64,000 bases of DNA from JAYVYM01 sp046593925 (lineage in GTDB: Bacteria; Actinomycetota; Actinomycetes; Mycobacteriales; SCTD01). The position numbers were made by a program, and so were the translations under genes. The stretch's first letter is position 1, and the number at the start of each line of letters is the position of its first letter. The notes under the pieces were generated by a model. The model worked only from the letters and a program-made list of their open reading frames with translations, did not search any database and was not told the origin of the DNA. The DNA lies in contig JBKJQN010000055.1 of the NCBI GenBank assembly GCA_046593925.1, forward strand, positions 36,727 through 100,726, given 5' to 3'. This document shows positions 1 to 8,395 of this stretch, in pieces.

Positions 1-678
1 GGGGCCATGACCGGCGCGGTGTTCGGTGACGCCGTCCATGCGGTCGCGCCGCACGCCGGTGGGTCGCTGGGTGCGTACGCGCTGGTCGGCATGGGTGCGG
101 TCTTCGCCGGCGCTGCGCGGGCCCCGATCACCGCGGTCGTGATCCTGTTCGAGCTGACCGGCGAGTACACGATCATCCTGCCGCTCATGCTCGCGATCGT
201 GCTGGCCACCGGGATCAGCGACCTCGTCTCGCACGACACGGTCTACACCCGGAAGCTGCTGCGCCGCGGCATCGACATCGACGAGCCAGCCGACGCCGCC
301 CTGCGCCGCACGCCGGTCAGCGACTTCATGGTCGATGCGCCCGACGCGGTACCGACCGGTGCGGACCTGCACGCGGTCGCGGCCAGGTTCGTCGGCGGTG
401 CCGACAGCTGCCTCCCGGTAGGGGACGAGGAGGGCCGCTACCTGGGCACGGTCAGCGCGCACGAGGTGATGGACGCGCTGGCCGCCGGCGAGGCCGTCGA
501 CGTCGTCGCGCTGACCCGAGGCGCCGACCCCGTCCCGGTCGACGCGCCGCTCGGTGAGGTGCTGCGCCGGCTCGACCGGGGCTCGGACGCCGTCCCCGTC
601 GCTGACGGCGCCGGCCGGCTGGTCGGCTGGGTACGCCACCGCGACCTGCTCGCCGCGCTCGCCCGGCGGGGCGGTTGA
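1..678 (+). CDS. ClC-type chloride channel, C-terminal part with CBS domains (5' cut by window)
   Basis: The reading frame is open from base 1, so this is the 3' end of a longer gene. The first 80 codons carry the last membrane segments of a ClC channel or H+/Cl- exchanger, including the family's signature GAARAPITAVVILFELTG. About 140 residues with two CBS repeats follow: one starts near the segment VSDFMVDAPDAVPTG, the second near DPVPVDAPLGEVLRRL. CBS pairs in ClC proteins are cytoplasmic and usually sense nucleotides. The family assignment is firm. Whether it is a channel or an exchanger cannot be judged because the gating glutamate region lies outside the window. The stop codon overlaps the start of the DUF4396 relic (TGATG). 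Confidence 0.9.
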   Translation, partial: GAMTGAVFGDAVHAVAPHAGGSLGAYALVGMGAVFAGAARAPITAVVILFELTGEYTIILPLMLAIVLATGISDLVSHDTVYTRKLLRRGIDIDEPADAALRRTPVSDFMVDAPDAVPTGADLHAVAARFVGGADSCLPVGDEEGRYLGTVSAHEVMDALAAGEAVDVVALTRGADPVPVDAPLGEVLRRLDRGSDAVPVADGAGRLVGWVRHRDLLAALARRGG

Positions 679-1363
679 TGCCGGTCACCTGGCTGGTCGT
701 CGTCGCCTGGGTGGCCCTGGCCGCTGCGTGCGCCTGCGCTGCTCTGATCCTTCGCAGACCTCTACGGTCGCGGGAACCGGCTAGATGCCCGTCATGGAGG
801 CCGTGTGGCGGGTCGCAGCGCGCAACCTCGGCCCCGTCTTGGCTACCTCCGGTTCGGCCGCCCTCCCCACAGCCCCACCTGGCTCCAGGAGCAGGCGAGG
901 TCCGAGTCGCCGGGCAAGTCCGGATCGGCCTTCGTCGCCGCGGGGGTCAGCCACTGCGGTGCCGGCCGCACGCTCGGCGACATCGTGGCCGAGTTCACGG
1001 TCTTCACGCTGAGGGTGACGCTGTTCGCGGCCTCGCTGCTCGCGGAGTACGTCGGTGACTACCTGCTCGCAGTCACCCTGGCCTGCCTGGCCTTCCAGTA
1101 CTTCACGATCGCGCCGATGCGCGGGCCCGGCTGGGCGATAGGATTGTCACAGCGCCGAAGGCCGATGTCCTGCCGCTGACCGAGGTCGGTCTGTTCGGCA
1201 GGATGGCGCTGATGTCGCTGGTGTTCTTCCCTGCGCCGCACCACCTGCTCCCGAGCTCACCCGTCTACTGTTTCTCATCCAGATCGGGATGGCCCTCGGC
1301 TTCGCCACGGCCTGGCCGGGCAACGTCTGGCTGATCCGACGGGGCATCAGGGAGGCCATGTGA
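678..1363 (+). pseudogene. DUF4396 membrane protein, shattered by frameshifts
   Basis: Pieces of one DUF4396 protein appear in order but in different frames. First is an N-terminal membrane segment (MPVTWLVVVAWVALAAACAC) from 678. Then MPVMEAVWRVAARNLGPV is read from 785, and RFGRPPHSPTWLQEQ with GAGRTLGDIVAEFTVF in the frame starting at 805. The stretch KADVLPLTEVGLFGRMALMSLVFF lies in a third frame near 1160, and the typical C-terminus IQIGMALGFATAWPGNVWLI ends at the TGA at 1361-1363. At least four frame changes are needed. The cysteine expected before TLGDI (GAGCTLGDI in the family) is arginine. The gene overlaps the ClC stop codon, so it was probably once cotranscribed with it. It is non-functional as written. 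Confidence 0.82.
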
Positions 1364-1565
1364 GCCAGCCGTCCGACCGGGTACTTGGACGCCCGGTCCC
1401 TGCCTCGTCCGCACGGGCCGGAGTCAACCCCGATGACCCACCACCTCGACCACGAGGAGCCCCGATGACCCGCCCCGCACCCCTGGACCGGGCAAGCGTC
1501 GCACCAGCCCCACGGAGGCCGGCGGCAGAACCATCGGCGGCGTCGTGGTCGCACCGAGCAAGGAC

Positions 1566-1664
1566 ATGACGGTCGCCGTCGGCTTCTTCGCGACCGGAGC
1601 GGTCCTCGGCCTGGCGGGCGGGCTGCTCGGCCTGACCCACGGGATCATGTCCAACGTCGAGTGA
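1566..1664 (+). CDS. possible small membrane peptide
   Basis: A 32-residue frame starting at ATG 1566 reads as one glycine/alanine-rich hydrophobic segment (FFATGAVLGLAGGLLGLTHG) with a short polar tail. The same frame is open upstream to about 1437, and a GTG at 1545 is an alternative start. No good ribosome site is seen before the ATG. It may be a real single-span peptide or the tail of a lost gene next to the broken DUF4396 gene. I do not recognise a family. Confidence 0.3.
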   Translation: MTVAVGFFATGAVLGLAGGLLGLTHGIMSNVE

Positions 1665-1788
1665 GCTGACCCCGCGCGCGGGCCCGGCCGCCCGACCGGG
1701 AACCGTTCGGTCGCTGAGCCGTACCGTCACGCCCGGAGTGCCGGGAAGTCTGGTCGGCGACCGCTGACACCTGCCTGGAGAATGCCTG

Positions 1789-3258
1789 ATGTCCGACACC
1801 CTCGTCTTCGGTCTGCTCGTGCTGTGCACAGCGGCCGCCGGGCTGCTCGCAGTCCAGTCGCACGTCCTGTCCCAGCGGATCCGCATCCCGGCGCCGGTCC
1901 TGTTCCTGGTCGCCGCGGCTGTCGCCGAGCGCTTCATCCCCGCGCTCGAGCACCCCAGCCAGCGCCTGGTCGAGCGGGTCGTGACGCTGGCGCTGCTGGC
2001 CATCCTGTTCGACGGTGGCATGAGCATTGGCCGGGGGAGGCTGCGTTCCGCCCTCCCGGCCATCGTCAGCCTCGGGGTGCTGGGGACCTTCGCCACGGTC
2101 GCCGGCGCGGCGGTCCTGGTCCACCTCGTACTCGGCGTCGACTGGTACCTCTCGGTCCTCGTCGGGACGGCGGTGGCCCCGACCGACCCCGCCATCGTGT
2201 TCTCGGTGCTTGGACAGCGCGAGGTCAAGGGCCGAAGCGGCACCGTGCTGGAGGGCGAGTCCGGCGCCAACGACCCCGTTGGGATCGCCCTGATGGCAGC
2301 GCTGCTGTCCGCCGGCGAGCTGTCCGGCGGTGCGGCGCTGCAGGTCGCCGGCAGCTTCGTGCTCCAGATGGGCGTCGGCCTCGTGGTGGGCGTGCTCGGC
2401 GGCCGGTTGCTCCTCTCGCTGATGCGCCGGGTGTCCCTGCCGGCCGAAGGACTGCACCCGGTCCGGACCCTGGTCTTCGCCGGGTTGCTGTTCGGGCTGG
2501 CGACGGTGGCCCACGGGTCAGGGTTCCTGGCGGTGTTCCTCGCCGGCATCGTGATCGGGGATGAGCGGGCGCCGTACAAGCGGGAGGTCGAGCGTTTCCA
2601 CGCGGCCCTCGCGAGCGTCGCGGAGGTGGTCGCGTTCGCCTACCTCGGCTTCACCGTCGACCTCGACGTACTGGCGCGCACCGACGTCTGGGTGCCCGGG
2701 GTCGCGATCGGGCTGCTGCTCGCCGTGCTGGTCCGGCCACTCGCGGTCTACCCGCTCCTGCGTCCTGCCGGGCTGCTGCCCGGGGAGAACGCGTTCGTGC
2801 TGTTCGCCGGCCTCAAGGGCGCCGTTCCGCTGCTGCTGGGCAGCCTGTTGCTGCCGCTGGCGGGTGGCCCGCGGCTGTACGGCGTGGTGGTCGTCGTGGT
2901 CCTGGTTTCGGTGGCGGTCCAGGGCTCGCTGGTGCCGACGGTCGGCCGCTTGCTGAAGGTCGGCATGCGGGTCGTGGAGCTCGAGCCGTTCGTGTCGGGC
3001 ATGCGGCTGCGCGAGGAGCCCGCAGGTGAGCGGCACCTGACCGTGGCGGCGGGCTCGGCCGCCGACGGCCAGCGCATTGACGCGCTGCCGGGGCTCGCCG
3101 AGGGCACGTGGGTCAGCATGCTGCAGCGGGACGGCTCGCTCGTCCCGGTGCGCGGTACGACCCGGGTCCTCGCCGGCGACGAGGTGCTCCTCCTCGTCGA
3201 CCCCGAGCAGGACGCCGACCCGGTCGTCGAGCTGTTCACCGGGCCGGGCCCACCCTAG
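1789..3258 (+). CDS. CPA1 family cation/proton antiporter with TrkA-C domain (NhaP2/CvrA-like)
   Basis: The 489-residue protein begins with about 12 hydrophobic segments typical of Na+(K+)/H+ antiporters. Key family motifs are LAILFDGGMSIG near residue 75, the ion-binding APTDPAIVFSVLGQ near 130, and GESGANDPVGIAL near 163 with the paired N-D of electrogenic/CPA1 exchangers. The last roughly 90 residues, after the membrane domain, look like a TrkA-C (RCK-C) regulatory domain, which points to the K+/H+ exchanger subgroup NhaP2/CvrA. A GGAGA ribosome site lies just before the ATG. It likely expels cytoplasmic cations during osmotic or pH stress; the substrate is an inference from the domain layout. 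Confidence 0.88.
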   Translation: MSDTLVFGLLVLCTAAAGLLAVQSHVLSQRIRIPAPVLFLVAAAVAERFIPALEHPSQRLVERVVTLALLAILFDGGMSIGRGRLRSALPAIVSLGVLGTFATVAGAAVLVHLVLGVDWYLSVLVGTAVAPTDPAIVFSVLGQREVKGRSGTVLEGESGANDPVGIALMAALLSAGELSGGAALQVAGSFVLQMGVGLVVGVLGGRLLLSLMRRVSLPAEGLHPVRTLVFAGLLFGLATVAHGSGFLAVFLAGIVIGDERAPYKREVERFHAALASVAEVVAFAYLGFTVDLDVLARTDVWVPGVAIGLLLAVLVRPLAVYPLLRPAGLLPGENAFVLFAGLKGAVPLLLGSLLLPLAGGPRLYGVVVVVVLVSVAVQGSLVPTVGRLLKVGMRVVELEPFVSGMRLREEPAGERHLTVAAGSAADGQRIDALPGLAEGTWVSMLQRDGSLVPVRGTTRVLAGDEVLLLVDPEQDADPVVELFTGPGPP

Positions 3259-3525
3259 GGCCCTGGGCCGCGGCACGACCGTCTCCCCGGATGTCGACGA
3301 ATATGCCTTGGCCCTCGTCCAGCCCGTGCCGGACGCCGGTCAGGAAACTCACGCGCACCTCGCTCCCAGCAGCTCATCCGACCGGTCGTGCGGATGACAG
3401 CCCCCGGTCGACCCCGCTACCGGGCTCAGCTGCAAGACCTGCACGGGCGTACAGATGACCGCCTGGTTTGCCCTCGTCCGCCAGGAGGACATACCGAGGT
3501 GGACCGACCGGGCAGGGGAGCCGTT

Positions 3526-4575
3526 GTGCGTGCGTTGACCGTCACACCCGGAGTGCAGGACTCGCTCGCCCTGAGGGACGTGCCCGAGCCGGGGCCGGAG
3601 CACGGCCCGGTACTCGTGCAGGGGCTGGCGCTCGGTCTGTGCGGCACCGACGTCGAGATCGTCTCCGGTGCCTACGGCGAGGCGCCCGCAGGTCGGGAGC
3701 ACCTGGTCCTCGGGCACGAGAACCTCGGGCGTGTGCTTGAGGCGCCCGCCGGCTGCGGCGTCGCGGTGGGCGACCTCGTCGTCGGGATCGTGCGACGTCC
3801 CGACCCCGTGCCGTGCGGAGCCTGTGCGGCCGGTGAGTGGGACATGTGCCGCAACGGGCGCTACACCGAGCACGGGATCAAGGGATTGGACGGTTTCGCG
3901 CGCGAGCGCTGGCGGGCCAAGCCCGACGCCCTCGTCGCCGTCGACCCGGAGCTCGCCGACCTCGGGGTCCTGCTCGAGCCGACGACCGTCGTCGACAAGG
4001 CGTGGGAGCAGGTCGACCGGATCGGGGCACGCGCGTTCTACGACCCGCGGGTCGTCGCCGTGACCGGAGCGGGACCGGTCGGGCTGCTCGCGGCGCTGCT
4101 GGGTGTGCAGCGTGGCCTGGAGGTGCACGTCTACGACCTGGTCACCGACGGCCCGAAACCCGACCTCGTCCGGGACCTCGGTGCGACCTACCACGTGGAC
4201 TCGCTCCCGGAGTCGGGAGTGCGCGCCGACGTGCTGATCGAGTGCACCGGCGTGCCGTCGGTCGTGCTCGACGTGATGACCAGCGGCGGGCTCGACTCGG
4301 TGGCCTGCCTGACCGGTGTCTCCAACGCCGGCAAGCAGGTGGCGGTCGACCTCGGCGGGTTCAACCGGGACACCGTCCTGCACAACGAGGTCGTCTTCGG
4401 CAGCGTCAACGCAAATCGGCGGCACTACGAGTCCGCGGCACAGGCCCTGCGGCGCGCCGACCGGGACTGGCTCGGCAGGCTGATGACGCGGCGCGTCCCG
4501 CTCACCGGCTTCCGGGAGGCGTTCGACCGGCACCCCCACGACGTGAAGGTCGTACTCGACCTGACGGCCGGCTGA
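3526..4575 (+). CDS. glucose 1-dehydrogenase-like zinc MDR oxidoreductase
   Basis: From GTG 3526, chosen because GGGGAG lies five bases upstream, the frame gives 349 residues. Medium-chain dehydrogenase features are clear: LCGTDVEI with the catalytic-zinc cysteine, GHENLGRVLE, and an NADP-binding loop VTGAGPVGLLAALLG around residue 180. The C-terminal block and the NxxVFGSVNANRRHYE segment near 290 match archaeal and actinobacterial glucose dehydrogenases of the Gdh type. The structural-zinc lobe is reduced (PCGACAAGEWDMC). The probable reaction is glucose to gluconolactone with NAD(P)+. The next gene starts two bases after the stop and encodes a GH15 glycosidase that would release glucose, so the pair fits one short pathway. 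Confidence 0.85.
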   Translation: MRALTVTPGVQDSLALRDVPEPGPEHGPVLVQGLALGLCGTDVEIVSGAYGEAPAGREHLVLGHENLGRVLEAPAGCGVAVGDLVVGIVRRPDPVPCGACAAGEWDMCRNGRYTEHGIKGLDGFARERWRAKPDALVAVDPELADLGVLLEPTTVVDKAWEQVDRIGARAFYDPRVVAVTGAGPVGLLAALLGVQRGLEVHVYDLVTDGPKPDLVRDLGATYHVDSLPESGVRADVLIECTGVPSVVLDVMTSGGLDSVACLTGVSNAGKQVAVDLGGFNRDTVLHNEVVFGSVNANRRHYESAAQALRRADRDWLGRLMTRRVPLTGFREAFDRHPHDVKVVLDLTAG

Positions 4576-4577
4576 AG

Positions 4578-6389
4578 GTGGCGTCCCGGATCGAGGACTA
4601 CGCGGTCATCGGTGACCTGCACACCGTGGCGCTGGTCGGTCGGGACGGCTCCATCGACTGGCTCTGCCTCCCGCACTTCGACTCCCCCGCCTGCTTCGCG
4701 GCCCTGTTGGACACCCCCGACGCCGGGCGCTGGCTGCTCGCACCGGCCGGCGCCGGCGCGTGCACGACGCGCCGGTACCGCCCCGACACGCTGGTCCTCG
4801 AGACCGAGTGGGAGACCGCAGACGGGCGGGTGCGCGTCACCGACCTGATGCCGCCGCGCGGCGGGGCGGCCGATCTGGTCCGGATCGTGGAAGGGCTGAG
4901 CGGGGCCGTCCCGATGTTCGGCGAGCTGCGGCTGCGATTCGACTACGGCCAGGTCGTCCCCTGGATCCGGCGGCAAGCAGACGGGCTCACGGCGGTCGCC
5001 GGTCCGGACGCGGTGTACCTGCGGACGCCGGCGCCGCTGGAGGGACGGGACACCACGACCGTGAGCGAGTTCACCGTACGGGCCGGTGAGCGGGTGCCGT
5101 TCGTGCTCACCTGGGCGCCCAGTGCTCAGGACCGGCCGCACCGGATCGACCCCGACCGGGCCCTTGCCGAGACGACCGCCTACTGGACGGCCTGGTCCGG
5201 CCGCAGCCGGGTGCACGGCACCTACCGCGACGCCGTCCAGCGCTCCCTCATCACGCTGAAGGCGCTGACGTACGCGCCCACCGGCGGCATCGTCGCGGCA
5301 GCCACGACCTCGCTCCCCGAGCAGCTGGGGGGTCCGCGCAACTGGGACTACCGGTACTGCTGGCTGCGCGACTCGACGCTCACGCTGCAGTCCCTGCTCG
5401 CCGCCGGCTACACCGCCGAGGCGGCGGCCTGGCGGGAGTGGCTGCTGCGGGCCGTCGCCGGTGACCCCGCCAAGCTGCAGATCATGTACGGGCTGGACGG
5501 CACCCGCCGACTCCCGGAGGCGACCTTGCCCTGGCTCGCCGGCTACGAGGGCTCGGCGCCGGTCCGCGTCGGCAACGCCGCCGCCGACCAGCTGCAGCTG
5601 GACGTGTGGGGCGAGGTGCTCGACGGTCTCTCGCTCACCCGCAACGCCTCGAGCGGCGGCGAGGACAACAGCTGGGACATCCAGGTCGCCCTCATGGAGC
5701 ACCTCGAGGGGGTCTGGGACCAGCCCGACAACGGGCTGTGGGAGATGCGCGGTGAGCGGCAGCACTTCACCTACTCCAAGGTGATGGCCTGGGTCGCGGC
5801 CGACCGCATGGTCGGCGCGGTGCGCCGGTACGGGTTGCCGGGGCCCGAGGCCCGCTGGACCGCGCTGCGCGAGACCGTCCGCCGCGACGTGCTCGAGCAC
5901 GGCTACGACGCCGACCGGGCGACCTTCACCCAGGCGTACGGCAGCCCTGACCTCGACGCCAGCCTGCTGCTGATCGGGCGCGTCGGGTTCCTGGCCGCGG
6001 ACGACCCGCGGATGCTCGGGACCGTCGACGCCGTGCAGCGCCACCTGACGCAGGACGGCTTCGTGCTGCGCTACCGCACGGGCAGCGGCGACGACGGGCT
6101 GCCCGGAGGCGAAGGTGTCTTCCTCGCCTGCTCGTTCTGGCTGGTCGACGCCCTGCTGGGCGCCGGCCGTCAACGGGAGGCGACCGAGCTGTTCGAGCGG
6201 CTGCTCGCGCTGCGCAACGACGTCGGGCTGCTCAGCGAGGAGTGGGACCCGGTGGCCAAGCGACACCTGGGCAACACCCCGCAAGCCTTCAGCCACTTCC
6301 CGCTGGTCATGAGCGGCCTGCAACTGCACGTCGGTCGCAGCCAGCGCAGCGACAGCCCACCCGACCACCTGGTCCGTCCGAGCAGCTGA
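4578..6389 (+). CDS. GH15 family glycoside hydrolase (glucoamylase/trehalase-like)
   Basis: The 603-residue protein begins with the signature IEDYAVIGDLHTVALVGRDG and FDSPACFAALLD, the N-terminal domain of bacterial GH15 enzymes. The (alpha/alpha)6 barrel shows NWDYRYCWLRDSTLTL and the general-acid region GNAAADQLQLDVWGE (residues about 332-346). The general-base region EEWDPVAKRHLGNTPQAFSH lies near residue 553. No signal peptide is present, so it acts inside the cell on trehalose or malto-oligosaccharides; which substrate cannot be told. GTG 4578 follows the dehydrogenase stop by two bases and was chosen because the conserved N-terminus starts there. Confidence 0.9.
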   Translation: MASRIEDYAVIGDLHTVALVGRDGSIDWLCLPHFDSPACFAALLDTPDAGRWLLAPAGAGACTTRRYRPDTLVLETEWETADGRVRVTDLMPPRGGAADLVRIVEGLSGAVPMFGELRLRFDYGQVVPWIRRQADGLTAVAGPDAVYLRTPAPLEGRDTTTVSEFTVRAGERVPFVLTWAPSAQDRPHRIDPDRALAETTAYWTAWSGRSRVHGTYRDAVQRSLITLKALTYAPTGGIVAAATTSLPEQLGGPRNWDYRYCWLRDSTLTLQSLLAAGYTAEAAAWREWLLRAVAGDPAKLQIMYGLDGTRRLPEATLPWLAGYEGSAPVRVGNAAADQLQLDVWGEVLDGLSLTRNASSGGEDNSWDIQVALMEHLEGVWDQPDNGLWEMRGERQHFTYSKVMAWVAADRMVGAVRRYGLPGPEARWTALRETVRRDVLEHGYDADRATFTQAYGSPDLDASLLLIGRVGFLAADDPRMLGTVDAVQRHLTQDGFVLRYRTGSGDDGLPGGEGVFLACSFWLVDALLGAGRQREATELFERLLALRNDVGLLSEEWDPVAKRHLGNTPQAFSHFPLVMSGLQLHVGRSQRSDSPPDHLVRPSS

Positions 6390-6456
6390 CGATCGAGACG
6401 CCCCGACACACCGGAGCCCGCTGGGACGGGCGGGGGCGGCCCGAACACCAGCCACC

Positions 6457-6660
6457 GTGGCGACGGATGCGTGCGTAACCGCGGACGACGAAATCCGGTA
6501 CCGGCTCGGCGAGGGTCCGTGTGTCAGCGCCTTCGCACAGGGCCGTACCTCACCTCCGGCAATCTGGGTGGCGGGCCGCAGCCAGGCCGAACGGTTCGTC
6601 GTGCAGTTGCAGCAGGCCCTGACCAGCCGGGCGGAGATCGACCGGCCTGCGCCTACGCAA
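6457..6660 (+). pseudogene. GAF-ANTAR regulator remnant
   Basis: About 65 codons carry two pieces of an actinobacterial GAF-ANTAR antitermination regulator. The GAF end VATDACVTADDEIRYRLGEG is followed after only some 20 residues by SQAERFVVQLQQALTSRAEID, which is the start of the ANTAR helix. The intervening GAF core and the rest of ANTAR are missing, so this is a deletion relic. The sequence then runs into the converging radical-SAM gene. Confidence 0.6.
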
Positions 6661-6666
6661 CGTCGC

Positions 6667-7740
6667 TCAGGCGCAGCGGAACACGTGTCGGCGGCCTTCC
6701 TGGTGGGCCGCGTCCTGCACGGCGAGCATGTCCCGCACGACGTCGAGGGCGGTGTGCAGCGGGAGTGGGTCGTCGGCCACGCGCATGGACGGGTCGGTGA
6801 CGGCGACCGGGTGCCACCAGACGCCGTCGGCGGTCAGGGTGGGCTCCGGGGCCAGCGTGTCCAGCCCGACGCTCTGGCCCTGCTCGGCGAACCCCTGCGC
6901 CGCAACCGGCCGGACGAGCCGGTGCTCGGGTGCGATGTCGAGCCGATCGAGCAGGTCGTGCAGGGCTCGAGCCGTGCCGGCGGCGTCGTCGTCATACAGG
7001 GTGGCCGCGATCTTCACCGTAAAGCCCAGCTGCCGGGCGAGCGCGACACCTCTTAGGGCCCGGGCGTGGCTGCCGTCGCCGCGCTGGCCGTCGTGCAGTG
7101 CGGGTTCGGCCGAGTCCAGGCTGACCTGCAGGGTCACCCGGGTGCGGTCCATCAGCTCGAGCGCTTCGCGCCGGCGGCCTCGGTCCAGCACCATCGCGTT
7201 CGTCAGCAGGGTGACCGGCAGGTGCTGTACGACCGCCCCGACCAGCCCGCCGATCTCGGGGTGCAGGAACGGCTCCCCGCCGGTGATCATGATCTCTCGG
7301 CCACCCAGGGCTGTGAACTCGGCGGCGGCCCGTTCGGCCAGCTGCACTCCCATGAGCCGCGGATCGGCCTTCGGCGAGGACTCCGCGCAGCAGTAGCTGC
7401 AGGACAGGTTGCAGTGGAAGTTGGTGTAGAGCCAGAGACGCTCCCCGACCGGTGTCTCCGGCCCGTCGGTGAAGACGGAGACGGCTGTGCCGCCGCGGAC
7501 GACGCTCACCCGCCAGGACCGCGGCCCGACCTTCTCGCTGGCCGCGATGCTGTGCCCGGCGAGGCGGGCCCAATCCACCAGGTCCGGCGGGACCGACGGC
7601 TCGCCGGTGTGCACGAGCAGCACCTGGCCCACCTCGATCCGGCGGATGCTCCGGGTCAGCAGGAGCAGCAGGCCGCTGCCGCAGTCCATGTCACCGCCGT
7701 GCAGCTCTGCGGTCGGGGCTGCGGGTGCCGAGGGGGCCAC
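6667..7740 (-). CDS. radical SAM protein with N-terminal TusA-like domain
   Basis: The 357-residue protein starts at GTG 7740, three bases after the DsrE stop. Residues 10-85 form a TusA/SirA-like sulfur-carrier domain with the conserved cysteine in DMDCGSGLLLLL (C20). The radical SAM core follows, with C110-x3-C114-x2-C117 (CNLSCSYC), GGEP near 155, and strands VTLLTNAMVL and VTLQVSLDSAEP. It should bind a 4Fe-4S cluster and SAM. The substrate is unknown; the fused carrier domain suggests a sulfur-related peptide or cofactor modification. The C-terminus ends in a cysteine (VFRCA), and no further Cys-rich auxiliary cluster domain is present. It is the last gene of the four-gene operon. Confidence 0.85.
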   Translation of the reverse strand: MAPSAPAAPTAELHGGDMDCGSGLLLLLTRSIRRIEVGQVLLVHTGEPSVPPDLVDWARLAGHSIAASEKVGPRSWRVSVVRGGTAVSVFTDGPETPVGERLWLYTNFHCNLSCSYCCAESSPKADPRLMGVQLAERAAAEFTALGGREIMITGGEPFLHPEIGGLVGAVVQHLPVTLLTNAMVLDRGRRREALELMDRTRVTLQVSLDSAEPALHDGQRGDGSHARALRGVALARQLGFTVKIAATLYDDDAAGTARALHDLLDRLDIAPEHRLVRPVAAQGFAEQGQSVGLDTLAPEPTLTADGVWWHPVAVTDPSMRVADDPLPLHTALDVVRDMLAVQDAAHQEGRRHVFRCA

Positions 7741-7743
7741 GGG

Positions 7744-8103
7744 TCAGTACGAGATGCTGTGGGCGCCATCGGCCAGCAGCGCCACGACGGCGGCGCCGCC
7801 CGCGACGATCGCGCCGTCGATCAAGTCGTCCTCGGTGATCCCGCGCTTCTTGGCGCACGGGCTGCAGACGATGAGCCTGCCCCCCGCCTCGACGAACCCC
7901 GCGACCAGGTCGGCGAGCGGCGCGAAACCCTCCTCGTGGATCTTCTCGGCCTCGCCGCGCTTGCCGATCCACGCCCCGTCGGCGGACAGGAACACGGTCG
8001 TGTCCTGCCCGGAGGCGGCGGAGGCTCCGGCGACGACCATGGCCACGGTCGCGCGGTCGGTGTTGTCGTGGCTGCTTGCGAGCGATACCAGGATGCTGCT
8101 CAT
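7744..8103 (-). CDS. DsrE/DsrF-like sulfur-relay protein
   Basis: The 119-residue protein has a DsrE-type alpha/beta fold pattern: VSLASSHDNTDRATVAMVVA at the start, DTTVFLSADGAW in the middle, and the reactive site RLIVCSPCAKKRGI near residue 80. DsrE family members carry persulfide sulfur on a cysteine and pass it to TusA-type partners. It lies nine bases after the TusA gene and three before the radical-SAM gene, so the three are almost certainly cotranscribed. The CSPC pair could form a disulfide or bind persulfide. Confidence 0.85.
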   Translation of the reverse strand: MSSILVSLASSHDNTDRATVAMVVAGASAASGQDTTVFLSADGAWIGKRGEAEKIHEEGFAPLADLVAGFVEAGGRLIVCSPCAKKRGITEDDLIDGAIVAGGAAVVALLADGAHSISY

Positions 8104-8112
8104 CGTCCCTCC

Positions 8113-8394
8113 TCAGGACTCGGTGCGGCGCCAGGGGCGTTCGGGGCGAACAGAGCGGGGGCGGTCGGCGAGCTCCACCAGGTAGGTGTCGCTCCGCGAG
8201 GGTCCGAGGTAGCGGTGGCCGGTGAGGTGGCACCAGGCGGGCAGGTCGATCCCCGCGGCCGCGTCGGAGGTGGTGACGGCAACGATCGTACCGGCCGGCT
8301 CGTCCCGCAACCGGCGGTGCAACAGGACCAGCAGCTCCCCGCAGCCGAGGTCGCCGCCGTCGACATGGACGGTCGGCTCGTCCTGGGTTTGCAT
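8113..8394 (-). CDS. TusA family sulfur-carrier protein
   Basis: The 93-residue protein shows the TusA pattern: an early strand and the conserved cysteine in GGDLGCGELLVLLHRRL (C18). The family's usual LxCPxP motif is degenerate here, with Gly-Glu in place of Pro. A second strand contains IVAVTTSDAAAGIDLPAWC, typical of TusA proteins. TusA proteins accept persulfide on this cysteine. The gene starts one base after the DoxX stop. A second TusA-like domain occurs in the radical-SAM protein of the same operon, so sulfur may be passed between the two. Confidence 0.82.
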   Translation of the reverse strand: MQTQDEPTVHVDGGDLGCGELLVLLHRRLRDEPAGTIVAVTTSDAAAGIDLPAWCHLTGHRYLGPSRSDTYLVELADRPRSVRPERPWRRTES

Positions 8395-8395
8395 G

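Noticed and set aside
4425..6455. Long minus-strand open frame opposite the GH15 gene
   Set aside because: No domain; Val/Gly/Gln-rich antisense shadow of the glycosidase.
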